From assembly GCF_003121705.1 (NCBI RefSeq), contig NZ_PYHR01000002.1:3658001-3722000 (forward strand): 64,000 nt of DNA. The letters run 5' to 3'. This stretch comes from Serinibacter arcticus (GTDB lineage Bacteria; Actinomycetota; Actinomycetes; Actinomycetales; Beutenbergiaceae). The notes beneath the pieces are model-generated. The model had not been told where the DNA came from. It was given only the letters and a program-made list of their open reading frames with translations, and searched no databases. Numbering within the stretch: the stretch's first letter is position 1; every line of letters starts with the position of its first letter. The position numbers were made by a program, and so were the translations under genes. Positions 25,661-35,234 of the stretch are shown one piece after another.

Positions 25661-26257
25661 GTGAACACCGTCTGGCTCGTCGTCGGCCTGGCCAACCCCG
25701 GCTCGAAGTACGCCGGCAACCGGCACAACGTCGGGGCGATGGTGCTCGACGTGCTCGCATCGCGGATGAACGGCTCGTTCACGCAGCACAAGGCGCGCGC
25801 CGCCGTCCTCGACGCCCGGCTCGGCACGCTGCCCGGCGGGGTCCCGGGGCCGCGCGTGATCCTGGCGCGGCCCGCCACGTACATGAACACGTCCGGCGGC
25901 CCGGTGGCTGCGCTCATGCAGTTCTACGACGTCGACGCCGAGAACCTCCTCGTGGTGCACGACGAGCTGGACATCCCCGAGCACCAGCTGCGGCTCAAGC
26001 GCGGCGGCGGCGAGGGCGGGCACAACGGCCTGCGCTCGATCAGCTCCTCGATCGGCACGCGCGACTACGCCCGGCTGCGGGTCGGTGTCGGCCGCCCGCC
26101 CGGCCGGATGGATCCGGCCGACTACGTGCTGTCCGACTTCCCCGCCGCCCAGCGCGAGGAGCTCGGCGTGACGCTGCAGCTCGCGGCGGACGCGGTGGGC
26201 GACGTCGTGACGCAGGGGCTGCTGGCCTCGCAGAACGTCTGGAACACGAAGGACTGA
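25661..26257 (+). CDS. pth: Peptidyl-tRNA hydrolase
   Basis: Frees tRNA from stalled peptidyl-tRNA. The protein has 198 residues. [22 protein letters not shown] carries the catalytic H22; [44 protein letters not shown] and [26 protein letters not shown] are the usual motifs. GTG 25661 begins the conserved N-terminus. It is followed by mfd. Confidence 0.96.
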   Translation: MNTVWLVVGLANPGSKYAGNRHNVGAMVLDVLASRMNGSFTQHKARAAVLDARLGTLPGGVPGPRVILARPATYMNTSGGPVAALMQFYDVDAENLLVVHDELDIPEHQLRLKRGGGEGGHNGLRSISSSIGTRDYARLRVGVGRPPGRMDPADYVLSDFPAAQREELGVTLQLAADAVGDVVTQGLLASQNVWNTKD

Positions 26258-26315
26258 GGGCGCGGTCGAGGACCGGATCCACCGCCCGCCGACCCCCGAT
26301 GTCGGCGGTGAAACG

Positions 26316-26360
26316 TAGACTGGACCTCGCGACCGGAACCCCCGCCCTGGCGGGTTCCGG
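26316..26360 (+). promoter_or_regulatory. -10 box and 5' hairpin ahead of mfd
   Basis: TAGACT (26316-26321) predicts a start near 26328. Directly after it CCGGAACC (26333-26340) pairs with GGTTCCGG (26353-26360) in a hairpin that could stabilise the mRNA end or terminate pth transcripts. The 40 bases before GTG 26401 show no clear Shine-Dalgarno. Confidence 0.4.
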
Positions 26361-26400
26361 GCTGTTCGTGCTGCCCGCACGCTGTTGAACGGAACCGACT

Positions 26401-29400
26401 GTGAAGCTCACCGCCACGCTCCCGATCCTCGCGGAGGACCCTGCCGTCCCCGCGTCCCTGCTCGCGCTCCGCGCCGGCGGCGACCTCGAGATCGTCGCCC
26501 CCGCCGGCACCCGCGCCCCGCTCCTGGCGACGCTGCTGCAGGCCGACCGCCCGCGCCCGCTCGTCGTCGTGACGGCGACCACGCGCGACGCCGACGAGCT
26601 CGCCTCCGCGCTGCGCGCCTACGTGCCGAGCGACGACGTCGCCGTCCTGCCCGCCTGGGAGACGCTCCCGCACGAGCGCCTCAGCCCCCGCAGCGACACC
26701 GTCGCCCGCCGACTCGCCGTCATGCGCCGCCTGGCCCACCCCGAGGTCGACGACGCCCCCGTCGGCGTCGAGGCCCGCACCGGAGACGCCGCCCGCGCCC
26801 AGGCCGGCCCGATCCGGGCGCTCGTCGTCCCGGTCCGCGCGCTGCTGCAGCCCGTCGTCGCCGGTCTCGGCGACCTCGAGCCGGTGAGCGCCCGGGCGGG
26901 GGAGCAGCGGAGCATGGAGTCCCTCGTCGACGCCCTGGCCGCCGCCGCCTACACGCGCGTGGACATGGTCGAGAAGCGCGGCGACTTCGCGGTGCGCGGC
27001 GGGATCCTCGACGTCTTCCCGCCGACCGAGGACCACCCCCTGCGACTGGACTTCTGGGGCGAGGAGATCGAGGAGATCCGCTGGTTCGCGGTCGCCGACC
27101 AGCGCAGCCTCGAGATCGCCGAGGACGGCCTGTGGGCCCCGCCGTGCCGCGAGCTGCTGCTCACGCCGGCGGTGCGGCAGCGCGCGCTCGAGCTGCGCGA
27201 CACGCTGCCCGGCGCCGTCGACATGCTCGAGCGGATGGCCGAGGGCATGGCCGTCGAGGGCATGGAGTCGCTCACCCCCGCGCTGGTGGACCGCATGGTG
27301 CCGGTGCTCGATCTCGTCGAGGACGACTCGCTCCTCGTGCTCGCCGACCCCGAGCGGATCCGCCGTCGTGCCCACGACCTCGTCGCCACCACGCACGAGT
27401 TCCTCGCCGCCGCCTGGACCTCGGCCGCCGCCGGCGGCTCCGTCCCGCTGGACCTCTCGGCCGCCAGCTTCCTCACGATCGCCGACGCCCGCGAGACCGC
27501 CGCGCGCCGCGGTCTGGGCTGGTGGACGCTGACCCACTTCGGCGGCGACCAGGAGCTGACAGCGCTCGAGGACGGCGAGCTCTCGTCGGACCCGTCCGAC
27601 CCGATCACCGACGACGCCACGACCACGCTGCGCCTCGCCGCGCGCGACGTCGAGGGCTACCGCGGCGACGTCGAGCGCGCGATCGTCGACGTCGCGCAGC
27701 TCACGAAAGAGTCCTGGCGACTCGTCCTCGTGACCGAGGGAGCGGGTCCCGCCCGTCGCCTGTCGGAGCAGCTCGCCGGGGCCGGCGTCCCGGCGCGCCT
27801 CGTCGCCGACCTCGACACCGAGCTCGAGCCCGGCGTCGTGCACGTGACGACCGCCGTCATCGGTCGCGGCTACGTCGCGCCCGAGGCGCGGTTCGCGATC
27901 TTCACCGAGGCCGACCTCACCGGCCGCGCCGGCGTGAGCACGCGGGACCGCCGCCAGCTGGCGCCGCGCCGTCGCAACGTCGTCGACCCGCTCGCCCTGC
28001 GCGCCGGCGACTTCGTCGTGCACGAGCAGCACGGCGTCGGCCGCTTCATCGAGCTCGTGCAGCGATCGGTCGGCGGCGCCGCGGCCAACGCGACGACGCG
28101 CGAGTACCTCGTGATCGAGTACGCCTCCTCCAAGCGCGGCCAGCCGGGCGACCGGCTCTTCGTGCCGACGGACGCCCTGGACCAGGTGACGAAGTACACC
28201 GGCGGGGAGTCGCCGTCGTTGTCCAAGATGGGTGGCAGCGACTGGCAGAACACCAAGGCGCGCGCCCGCAAGGCCGTCAAGGAGATCGCGGGCGAGCTGG
28301 TGCGCCTCTACTCGGCGCGGATGGCGACGCAGGGCCACGCCTTCGGGCCGGACACCCCGTGGCAGCGCGAGCTCGAGGACGCGTTCGCCTACATCGAGAC
28401 GCCCGACCAGCTCGTCACGATCGACGAGGTCAAGGCCGACATGGAGAAGTCGGTCCCGATGGATCGCCTGATCTGCGGCGACGTCGGTTACGGCAAGACC
28501 GAGGTCGCCGTCCGGGCCGCGTTCAAGGCGGTGCAGGACGGCAAGCAGGTCGCCGTCCTCGTGCCCACGACGCTCCTGGTGCAGCAGCACCTGCAGACGT
28601 TCTCCGAGCGCTACGCCGGCTTCCCGGTGAACGTCGCCGGGCTCTCGCGGTTCCAGACGAACACCGAGGCCAAGGCCGTCCGCGAGGGCGTCAAGGACGG
28701 GTCGGTCGACATCGTCATCGGCACGCACCGCCTCATCACGGGGGAGGTCCACTTCAAGGACCTCGGTCTGGTGATCATCGACGAGGAGCAGCGGTTCGGC
28801 GTCGAGCACAAGGAGACGCTCAAGCAGCTGCGCACGAACGTCGACGTGCTCGCGATGAGCGCGACGCCGATCCCGCGCACCCTGGAGATGGCCGTCACCG
28901 GCATCCGCGAGATGTCGACGCTCGCGACGCCGCCCGAGGAGCGCCACCCCGTCCTCACCTTCGTCGGGCCCTACGAGGACAAGCAGATCACCGCGGCGAT
29001 CCGTCGCGAGCTGCTGCGCGAGGGCCAGACGTTCTACGTGCACAACCGTGTCGAGTCGATCGAGCGGACCGCGGCGCACCTGGCCGAGCTCGTCCCCGAG
29101 GCGAGGATCGCCGTCGCGCACGGGAAGATGAACGAGCACCAGCTCGAGCAGGTCATCCTCGACTTCTGGGAGAAGCGGTCCGACGTGCTCGTCTCCACCA
29201 CGATCGTGGAGACGGGCCTGGACATCTCCAACGCCAACACCCTCATCCTCGAGCGGGCCGACGTGCTCGGGCTGAGCCAGCTGCACCAGCTGCGCGGCCG
29301 CGTGGGCCGTGGCCGCGAGCGCGCCTACGCCTACATGCTCTACCCGCCGGAGAAGCCGCTGACCGAGACGGCGCACGACCGGCTCGCGACGCTGGCCGCC

Positions 29401-30072
29401 AACACCGACCTCGGGGCCGGCATGCGCGTCGCGCTCAAGGACCTCGAGATCCGTGGCGCGGGCAACCTGCTGGGCGGGGAGCAGTCGGGCCACATCGCGG
29501 GCGTCGGCTTCGACCTGTACATCCGCATGGTCTCCGAGGCCGTCATGCGCTACCGCGGCGAGGACGTGGCCGAGCTCGCCGACGTCACGATCGAGCTGCC
29601 GATCGACGCGCACATCCCGCACGACTACGTGCCGCACGAGCGCCTGCGGCTCGAGGCGTACACGAAGATCGCCGCGGCCGCGGGCCCTGCCGACGTCGCG
29701 GCGGTCCGCGACGAGCTCACGGACCGCTACGGCCCCGTCCCGCGGAGCGTGGAGCTGCTGTTCGCCGTCGCCGAGCTCCGGACGCTGGCCCGGGAGCACG
29801 GCGTCACCGGCATCACGATCCAGGGGCAGTTCATCCGGTTCGCGCCGGTGGACCTCGCCGAGTCGGCGCAGCTGCGCCTCAAGCGGCTCTACCCGCGCGC
29901 GATCCTCAAGCCCGCGATCCGCACGATCCTCGTGCCCGCGCCGATGACCGCGCGGCTCGGAGGAGAGGTGCAGCGCGACGGCGCCCTGCTGGAGTGGGTG
30001 ACCGGCGTGCTCAAGGGTGTGATCGGCGGGGACGTCGCGGTGGCGGCGGCGACGGCGGCCGCGAGCCGATAG
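26401..30072 (+). CDS. mfd: Transcription-repair coupling factor
   Basis: DNA translocase that pushes stalled RNA polymerase off lesions and recruits UvrA. The protein has 1223 residues, the family's usual size. The order is: UvrB-like region (1-350, with VLPAWETLPHERLSPRSDTV and FAVRGGILDVFPPTEDHPLRLDF), RNA-polymerase interaction domain (about 530-600, GDFVVHEQHGVGRFIEL), helicase lobes (Walker A GDVGYGKTEVAVRAAF, Walker B IIDEEQRFGVEHKE, motif III LAMSATPIPRTLEMA, VSTTIVETGLDI, QLRGRVGRGRERAYAYML) and the TRCF C-terminal domain (about 1040-1170). Large open frames on the opposite strand are codon shadows. Confidence 0.97.
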   Translation: MKLTATLPILAEDPAVPASLLALRAGGDLEIVAPAGTRAPLLATLLQADRPRPLVVVTATTRDADELASALRAYVPSDDVAVLPAWETLPHERLSPRSDTVARRLAVMRRLAHPEVDDAPVGVEARTGDAARAQAGPIRALVVPVRALLQPVVAGLGDLEPVSARAGEQRSMESLVDALAAAAYTRVDMVEKRGDFAVRGGILDVFPPTEDHPLRLDFWGEEIEEIRWFAVADQRSLEIAEDGLWAPPCRELLLTPAVRQRALELRDTLPGAVDMLERMAEGMAVEGMESLTPALVDRMVPVLDLVEDDSLLVLADPERIRRRAHDLVATTHEFLAAAWTSAAAGGSVPLDLSAASFLTIADARETAARRGLGWWTLTHFGGDQELTALEDGELSSDPSDPITDDATTTLRLAARDVEGYRGDVERAIVDVAQLTKESWRLVLVTEGAGPARRLSEQLAGAGVPARLVADLDTELEPGVVHVTTAVIGRGYVAPEARFAIFTEADLTGRAGVSTRDRRQLAPRRRNVVDPLALRAGDFVVHEQHGVGRFIELVQRSVGGAAANATTREYLVIEYASSKRGQPGDRLFVPTDALDQVTKYTGGESPSLSKMGGSDWQNTKARARKAVKEIAGELVRLYSARMATQGHAFGPDTPWQRELEDAFAYIETPDQLVTIDEVKADMEKSVPMDRLICGDVGYGKTEVAVRAAFKAVQDGKQVAVLVPTTLLVQQHLQTFSERYAGFPVNVAGLSRFQTNTEAKAVREGVKDGSVDIVIGTHRLITGEVHFKDLGLVIIDEEQRFGVEHKETLKQLRTNVDVLAMSATPIPRTLEMAVTGIREMSTLATPPEERHPVLTFVGPYEDKQITAAIRRELLREGQTFYVHNRVESIERTAAHLAELVPEARIAVAHGKMNEHQLEQVILDFWEKRSDVLVSTTIVETGLDISNANTLILERADVLGLSQLHQLRGRVGRGRERAYAYMLYPPEKPLTETAHDRLATLAANTDLGAGMRVALKDLEIRGAGNLLGGEQSGHIAGVGFDLYIRMVSEAVMRYRGEDVAELADVTIELPIDAHIPHDYVPHERLRLEAYTKIAAAAGPADVAAVRDELTDRYGPVPRSVELLFAVAELRTLAREHGVTGITIQGQFIRFAPVDLAESAQLRLKRLYPRAILKPAIRTILVPAPMTARLGGEVQRDGALLEWVTGVLKGVIGGDVAVAAATAAASR

Positions 30073-30141
30073 GGCGGCGACCGGGGTGGGGGCGAGGCTA
30101 GGATCGAGCCGGACTCCTGCCCGCCACCACCGGAGGTTGTT

Positions 30142-30669
30142 GTGCGAAGAAGCGCACGTCTCGCCGTCGTCCCCCTCGCCGCCGCTCTGCTGCTGACCGG
30201 CTGCGGCCGCCCGGGCACCGCGGCCACCGTGGACGGGCAGCGGGTCACCGAGGCCCAGGTCGCCACCCTCGTGGACGAGCTGTCCCAGCTGTCGACCGGC
30301 ACCGTCGCCCCGGCGGGGGCGCTGAACTCGATGATCGCCGCACCGACGGTCCTGCGGGTGGCCGCCGAGGACGGGTACGCCTTCTCCCACGCGCAGGCCG
30401 TGCAGCTGCTCGACGACTCCGCCGCCGAGCTGCAGCTGGGCGAGTGGGACTACTCCGAGCAGATCGTCACGTTCGTGCGTCAGAGCATCGTGATCCAGCA
30501 GCTCCAGCAGGACCCCGCAGCCGAGGACACGCTCGACGAGATGCTGGCGGAGATCGCGGACCTGGACGTCGAGGTCAATCCCCGGTTCGGTGCGTGGGAG
30601 GCCGGCGCCGTGGTGGCCCAGCCCTGGCCCTGGATGATCCCGACGGCGGCCGAGGCACCGACGTCGTGA
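30142..30669 (+). CDS. SurA N-terminal-like lipoprotein
   Basis: Secreted lipoprotein of 175 residues with a signal ending in LLLTGCGRPG. The mature part has the SurA/parvulin chaperone N-terminal pattern: TAATVDGQRVTEAQVATLVDELSQL, a helix with Gln repeats (IVIQQLQQDP), and no PPIase domain. It sits between mfd and mazG, where actinobacteria usually carry such a protein. Its stop overlaps the next GTG. A role in folding exported proteins is inferred. Confidence 0.75.
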   Translation: MRRSARLAVVPLAAALLLTGCGRPGTAATVDGQRVTEAQVATLVDELSQLSTGTVAPAGALNSMIAAPTVLRVAAEDGYAFSHAQAVQLLDDSAAELQLGEWDYSEQIVTFVRQSIVIQQLQQDPAAEDTLDEMLAEIADLDVEVNPRFGAWEAGAVVAQPWPWMIPTAAEAPTS

Positions 30670-31355
30670 CCTCGCCCGAGGTGATCCCCGGCCAGCTGGT
30701 GCTGGTGCGCCACGGCGAGACGGCGTGGAGCCGCGCCGGCCGCCACACCGGTCGCAGCGACATCCCGCTCACCGACGCGGGGGAGGCCCAGGCGCGCGCC
30801 ACCGGCATCGCGCTCGCGGGACGTCACTTCTCCCTCGTGCTCACCTCGCCGCTCGGGCGCGCCCGTCGGACCGCCGAGCTCGTGGGACACGGTGATGCGC
30901 TCGTCGAGCCCGACCTCGCCGAGTGGGACTACGGACCCGTCGAGGGGCTGACGCGCACGCAGGTGCGTGAGAACCTCGGCCGCCCCTGGTCGGTGCTGCC
31001 CGGCGGGGTCCGGGTGCCCGTGACGATCAGCGGGACGGCGGACGTTCCCCCCGAGCAGCGGCCGGCCGAGCCCGGCCCCGGCGAGCTCGTCGAGGAGGTC
31101 GCGGCACGCGCCGCCCGCGTGATCGCGAGGATCGAGCCGACGCTGCTCGCCGGTGAGGACGTGCTCCTCGTCGCCCACGGCCACCTGCTGCGCATCTTCA
31201 CGACGGTGTGGCTGGACCTGCACGCCGAGGTCGCCGAGCGGCTCGCGCTCGGGACGGCGGCGCGCTGCGTGCTCGGCTACGACCGGGGCGTGCGCTCGCT
31301 CGAGCACTGGAACGTGCTCCCTGTGCTCGACGACGACACCGAGGACCTGGGGTGA
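30666..31355 (+). CDS. Histidine phosphatase (phosphoglycerate mutase-like) family protein
   Basis: Cytosolic enzyme of 229 residues with the phospho-histidine core LVLVRHGETAWSRAGRHTGRSDIPLTDAGEAQA, TSPLGRARRTAELVG, the WDYGPVEGLT acid region and the second histidine in LLVAHGHLLRIF. The phosphate donor is not predictable from sequence. The start GTG overlaps the lipoprotein stop (GTGA), and the stop overlaps mazG the same way, so three genes form one coupled operon. Confidence 0.9.
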   Translation: MTSPEVIPGQLVLVRHGETAWSRAGRHTGRSDIPLTDAGEAQARATGIALAGRHFSLVLTSPLGRARRTAELVGHGDALVEPDLAEWDYGPVEGLTRTQVRENLGRPWSVLPGGVRVPVTISGTADVPPEQRPAEPGPGELVEEVAARAARVIARIEPTLLAGEDVLLVAHGHLLRIFTTVWLDLHAEVAERLALGTAARCVLGYDRGVRSLEHWNVLPVLDDDTEDLG

Positions 31356-32086
31356 CCGCAGCGGCGCGTCGGCTCGACACGGAGCGGGCGGCGCGGGCGC
31401 TGCTGGACGCCGTCGCCGTGATGGACCGGCTGCGCTCCCCGGGCGGGTGCCCCTGGGACGCCGAGCAGACGCACGCCTCCCTCGCGCGGTACGCGATCGA
31501 GGAGGCTCACGAGGTGGCGGAGGTCGCCGAGGGTGGCTCCTCCGCGGCGCTCGCGGAAGAGCTCGGTGACCTCCTCCTGCAGGTCCTGTTCCACGCCCGC
31601 ATCGCCCAGGAGGAGGCGGACGGGTTCGACGTCGCGGACGTCGCCGAGGGCCTCGCGGCCAAGCTCCGCCGTCGCCACCCGCACGTGTTCGCGGACGTGG
31701 CGGCCGACGACTCCGCCGCGGTCCTGGCGATGTGGGACGACATCAAGGCGGCCGAGCGGGCGGCGAAGGGGCCGGCGGAGGGCGCCGTCGTCCGCACGTC
31801 GGTGCTCGACGGCGTGCCGGAGCACCTGCCCGCGCTGATGCGGGCCCAGAAGGTGCTGGGCCGGGCGCAGCGGGCGGGGATCGCCGTCGGGCCCGACTTC
31901 GACGCCGATCCGGCCGACGCCGAGGCGACCGCCGCGGCCGACGTGGGAGCCGAGCTGCTCGCCGTCGTCGCGCGGGCGCAGGCCCTCGGTGTGGACGCCG
32001 AGTCGGCGCTGCGCGCGCAGGTGCGGGGCCTGGGGCGTCAGGTTCGCGAGGCCGAGGACGAGCGCGCGGGCGATCGTCCCGCGTGA
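31352..32086 (+). CDS. mazG: Nucleoside triphosphate pyrophosphohydrolase MazG
   Basis: Removes abnormal or excess NTPs as house-cleaning and in stringent stress. The protein has 244 residues. The N-terminal MazG domain has RSPGGCPWDAEQTHASLARYAIEEAHEVAE with the EExxE metal site and ELGDLLLQVLFHARIAQE; RRRHPHVFADV follows. The second half (VPEHLPALMRAQKVLGRAQRAGI) is a degenerate second repeat. It directly precedes eno as in many actinobacteria. Confidence 0.94.
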   Translation: MTAAARRLDTERAARALLDAVAVMDRLRSPGGCPWDAEQTHASLARYAIEEAHEVAEVAEGGSSAALAEELGDLLLQVLFHARIAQEEADGFDVADVAEGLAAKLRRRHPHVFADVAADDSAAVLAMWDDIKAAERAAKGPAEGAVVRTSVLDGVPEHLPALMRAQKVLGRAQRAGIAVGPDFDADPADAEATAAADVGAELLAVVARAQALGVDAESALRAQVRGLGRQVREAEDERAGDRPA

Positions 32087-32146
32087 CCTGCCCGGGCGAG
32101 GTGCCCGGGTGACGAACGTCCCGTCCGGGTGACGCACGGCATCCCC

Positions 32147-32152
32147 TAGGCT
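32147..32152 (+). promoter_or_regulatory. -10 box of eno
   Basis: TAGGCT with a start near 32159 and an 85-base leader; GAGGAG before ATG 32243 is the ribosome site. Confidence 0.5.
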
Positions 32153-32224
32153 GAGGCACGGGCAGTGAGCCCGTCACCGGGCGAGCTCCGGGCCGTCGAC
32201 AACACGTCCTCGGCCCCACGATGA

Positions 32225-33520
<1,296 letters not shown>

Positions 33521-33540
33521 GCACCACCACGCAGTGACCC

Positions 33541-33581
33541 GAGGGCCCCGGCCCGCCGCGCCAGCGGCGGCCGGGGCCCTC
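33541..33581 (+). terminator. Terminator hairpin after eno
   Basis: GAGGGCCCCGGCC pairs with GGCCGGGGCCCTC (13 bp), then GCCGC/GCGGC inside after a one-base bulge, with a 4-base loop. Confidence 0.8.
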
Positions 33582-33584
33582 GGC

Positions 33585-33672
33585 GTTCGAGGGGGTCCTT
33601 GCTGCCGTTCGAGGGGGTCCTTCCTGACGTTCCAGGGGGTAGTTGTTGCCGTTCGAGGGGGTCCTTCCTGAC
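33585..33672 (+). repeat. 22-bp tandem array after eno (array A)
   Basis: Four 22-bp units start at 33585, 33607, 33629 and 33651, each with GTTCGAGGGGGTCCTT or close to it, ending CTGCC or CTGAC. A fifth, decayed unit follows to about 33694. The array fills the space between the eno terminator and ftsB. Confidence 0.85.
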
Positions 33673-33737
33673 CTTCTCGGGGTGCTTCCGGTCGCACAGG
33701 GCGCGCCCCGTCTCCCGTCCCGGCGGCGCGGCTTCGC

Positions 33738-34493
33738 GTGGATCCGCGACGGCGTGAGGCACCATGGCGAGGTGAGTGTCCGTCCCGCAGCCGTTCGAGT
33801 CGCGCCCGCGCGCGCCGGAACGGCCCCCGCAGCTCGTCCCGTCCTGCGGGCAGGGTCGGCACGTCCCCGCGCTCCAGCACCGGAGCAGGCTCCGGAACCG
33901 CTCGGTCGACGACACGGGGCGGCTCGGGTTCCGGATCGGGCCGTGCGGGTGGCGGCGGACGTGGACGTGGACGCGGCGGGGACCAGGGCGAACCGCGCCA
34001 GATCACGCTGCGGACCGCCGGCTTCGCCCTCGTGCTCCTCGTCGCGTTCATCGTGCTCGCCCCGACGCTGCGCGCCTACGTGTCCCAGCAGGAGCAGCTG
34101 CGCGACGTCAACGCCCGGCTGGCCGACACCAACGCGAGGGTCGAGACGCTCCAAGACGAGCTCGAGCAGTGGGCCGACCCCGAGTACATCAAGTCGCAGG
34201 CGCGCGACCGCTTCAGCTATGTCGATCCGGGCGAGACCGTCTACAAGGTGGTCGACCCCGAGACCGTGACCGGCGAGGACCCGATGGCCGAGCTGGCCGC
34301 CCAGAACGAGGCGCGGCCGGCGTACGCGACCGCCTCGGCGCTGCCGTGGTACTCCACGATCTGGGGATCGGTCGAGGTCGCGGGAGCCGCGCAGCAGGCG
34401 ACCGCCGCGGAGGAGGCCGAGGCCGGCACCCCGTCCCCGGACGCACCGGCCACCGACGCGCCCGCCGACGGAACAGCCCCGGCCGGAGGCTGA
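33738..34493 (+). CDS. ftsB: Septum formation initiator family protein, FtsB/DivIC-like
   Basis: Bitopic division protein of 251 residues that links FtsQ/FtsL in the divisome. A long disordered N-terminus rich in Arg, Ser and Gly (1-88) precedes one membrane helix (FALVLLVAFIVLAPTLRAYV, about 95-114). The DivIC coiled coil follows (QQEQLRDVNARLADTNARVETLQDELEQWADPEYIKSQARDRFSYVDPGE). An Ala/Pro/Thr tail ends it. The start is uncertain: GTG 33738 is the only start before the helix in frame and has no Shine-Dalgarno. GTG 33776 in the next frame gives a more natural opening, so a small upstream frameshift is possible. Eno-ftsB-DUF501-ppx order is conserved. Confidence 0.85.
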   Translation: MDPRRREAPWRGECPSRSRSSRARARRNGPRSSSRPAGRVGTSPRSSTGAGSGTARSTTRGGSGSGSGRAGGGGRGRGRGGDQGEPRQITLRTAGFALVLLVAFIVLAPTLRAYVSQQEQLRDVNARLADTNARVETLQDELEQWADPEYIKSQARDRFSYVDPGETVYKVVDPETVTGEDPMAELAAQNEARPAYATASALPWYSTIWGSVEVAGAAQQATAAEEAEAGTPSPDAPATDAPADGTAPAGG

Positions 34494-34554
34494 GGCTCCG
34501 CCGTCGTCGACGTCGCGCTGCACCCCACCGAACCCCTCGGTCCGGTGGGGGAGA

Positions 34555-35226
34555 ATGAACGACGTGAGCTTTACCGATCCCGCCGAGACCCTCCCGCGCG
34601 CGCACCGTGACATCCCGGGGACCGACGCCCGTCCGCGTCCCGTGAGCGACGCCGTCGACGTCGACGGCGTCAGCCCGACCGCCACGGGCCCCACCACCAC
34701 GGGCGCCTCCGCCGCTTCTACCGCGGCCGCCGCGACCTTCCCCCCGGTCGACCCCGCCGACCTGGCGGCCGTCGCCGAGCAGCTCGGGCGCGAGCCCCGC
34801 GGCGTCGTCGAGATCGCGGCGCGCTGCGTCTGCGGGCGGCCGACCGTCGTGCGCACGTCCCCCCGGCTCCCGGACGGCACGCCGTTCCCGACGTCGTACT
34901 ACCTGACGCACCCGGGAGCCGTCTCCTCGGTCTCCACGCTCGAGGGTTCCGGCCTGATGACCGAGATGACCGACCGACTTCCGGGCGACGCCGAGCTCGC
35001 GGCCGCCTACCGCCGGGCCCACGAGGACTACCTCGCCGCACGCGCCGAGCTCGGCGACGTGCCGGAGATCGCCGGTATCTCGGCCGGCGGGATGCCGGGC
35101 CGCGTCAAGTGCCTCCACGTGCTCGTGGGCCACAGCCTCGCGCGCGGCCGCGGCGTCAACCCCTTCGGCGACGAGGCGCTCGACCTCATCGCGTCGAGCT
35201 GGTCGCCGACCCGCTGCACCTGCTGA
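34555..35226 (+). CDS. DUF501 domain protein
   Basis: Conserved actinobacterial protein of 223 residues of unknown function, always beside ftsB and ppx. An Ala/Thr-rich N-terminus (1-60) precedes the DUF501 core: VAEQLGREPRGVVEIAARCVCGRPTVVRTSPRLPDGTPFPTSYYLTHP, GLMTEMTDRL, and GMPGRVKCLHVLVGHSLARGRGVNPFGDEAL. Cysteines in CVCGRP, KCLH and the final TRCTC, with HVLVGHSLA, look like a metal site, but this is not shown. ATG 34555 follows GGGGGAGA. Confidence 0.92.
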   Translation: MNDVSFTDPAETLPRAHRDIPGTDARPRPVSDAVDVDGVSPTATGPTTTGASAASTAAAATFPPVDPADLAAVAEQLGREPRGVVEIAARCVCGRPTVVRTSPRLPDGTPFPTSYYLTHPGAVSSVSTLEGSGLMTEMTDRLPGDAELAAAYRRAHEDYLAARAELGDVPEIAGISAGGMPGRVKCLHVLVGHSLARGRGVNPFGDEALDLIASSWSPTRCTC

Positions 35227-35234
35227 CCACCGGC

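Noticed and set aside
26122-30390. A 1422-codon open frame opposite mfd
   Set aside because: It mirrors mfd codon positions in GC-rich DNA, has no family pattern and is rich in Arg/His/Gly.
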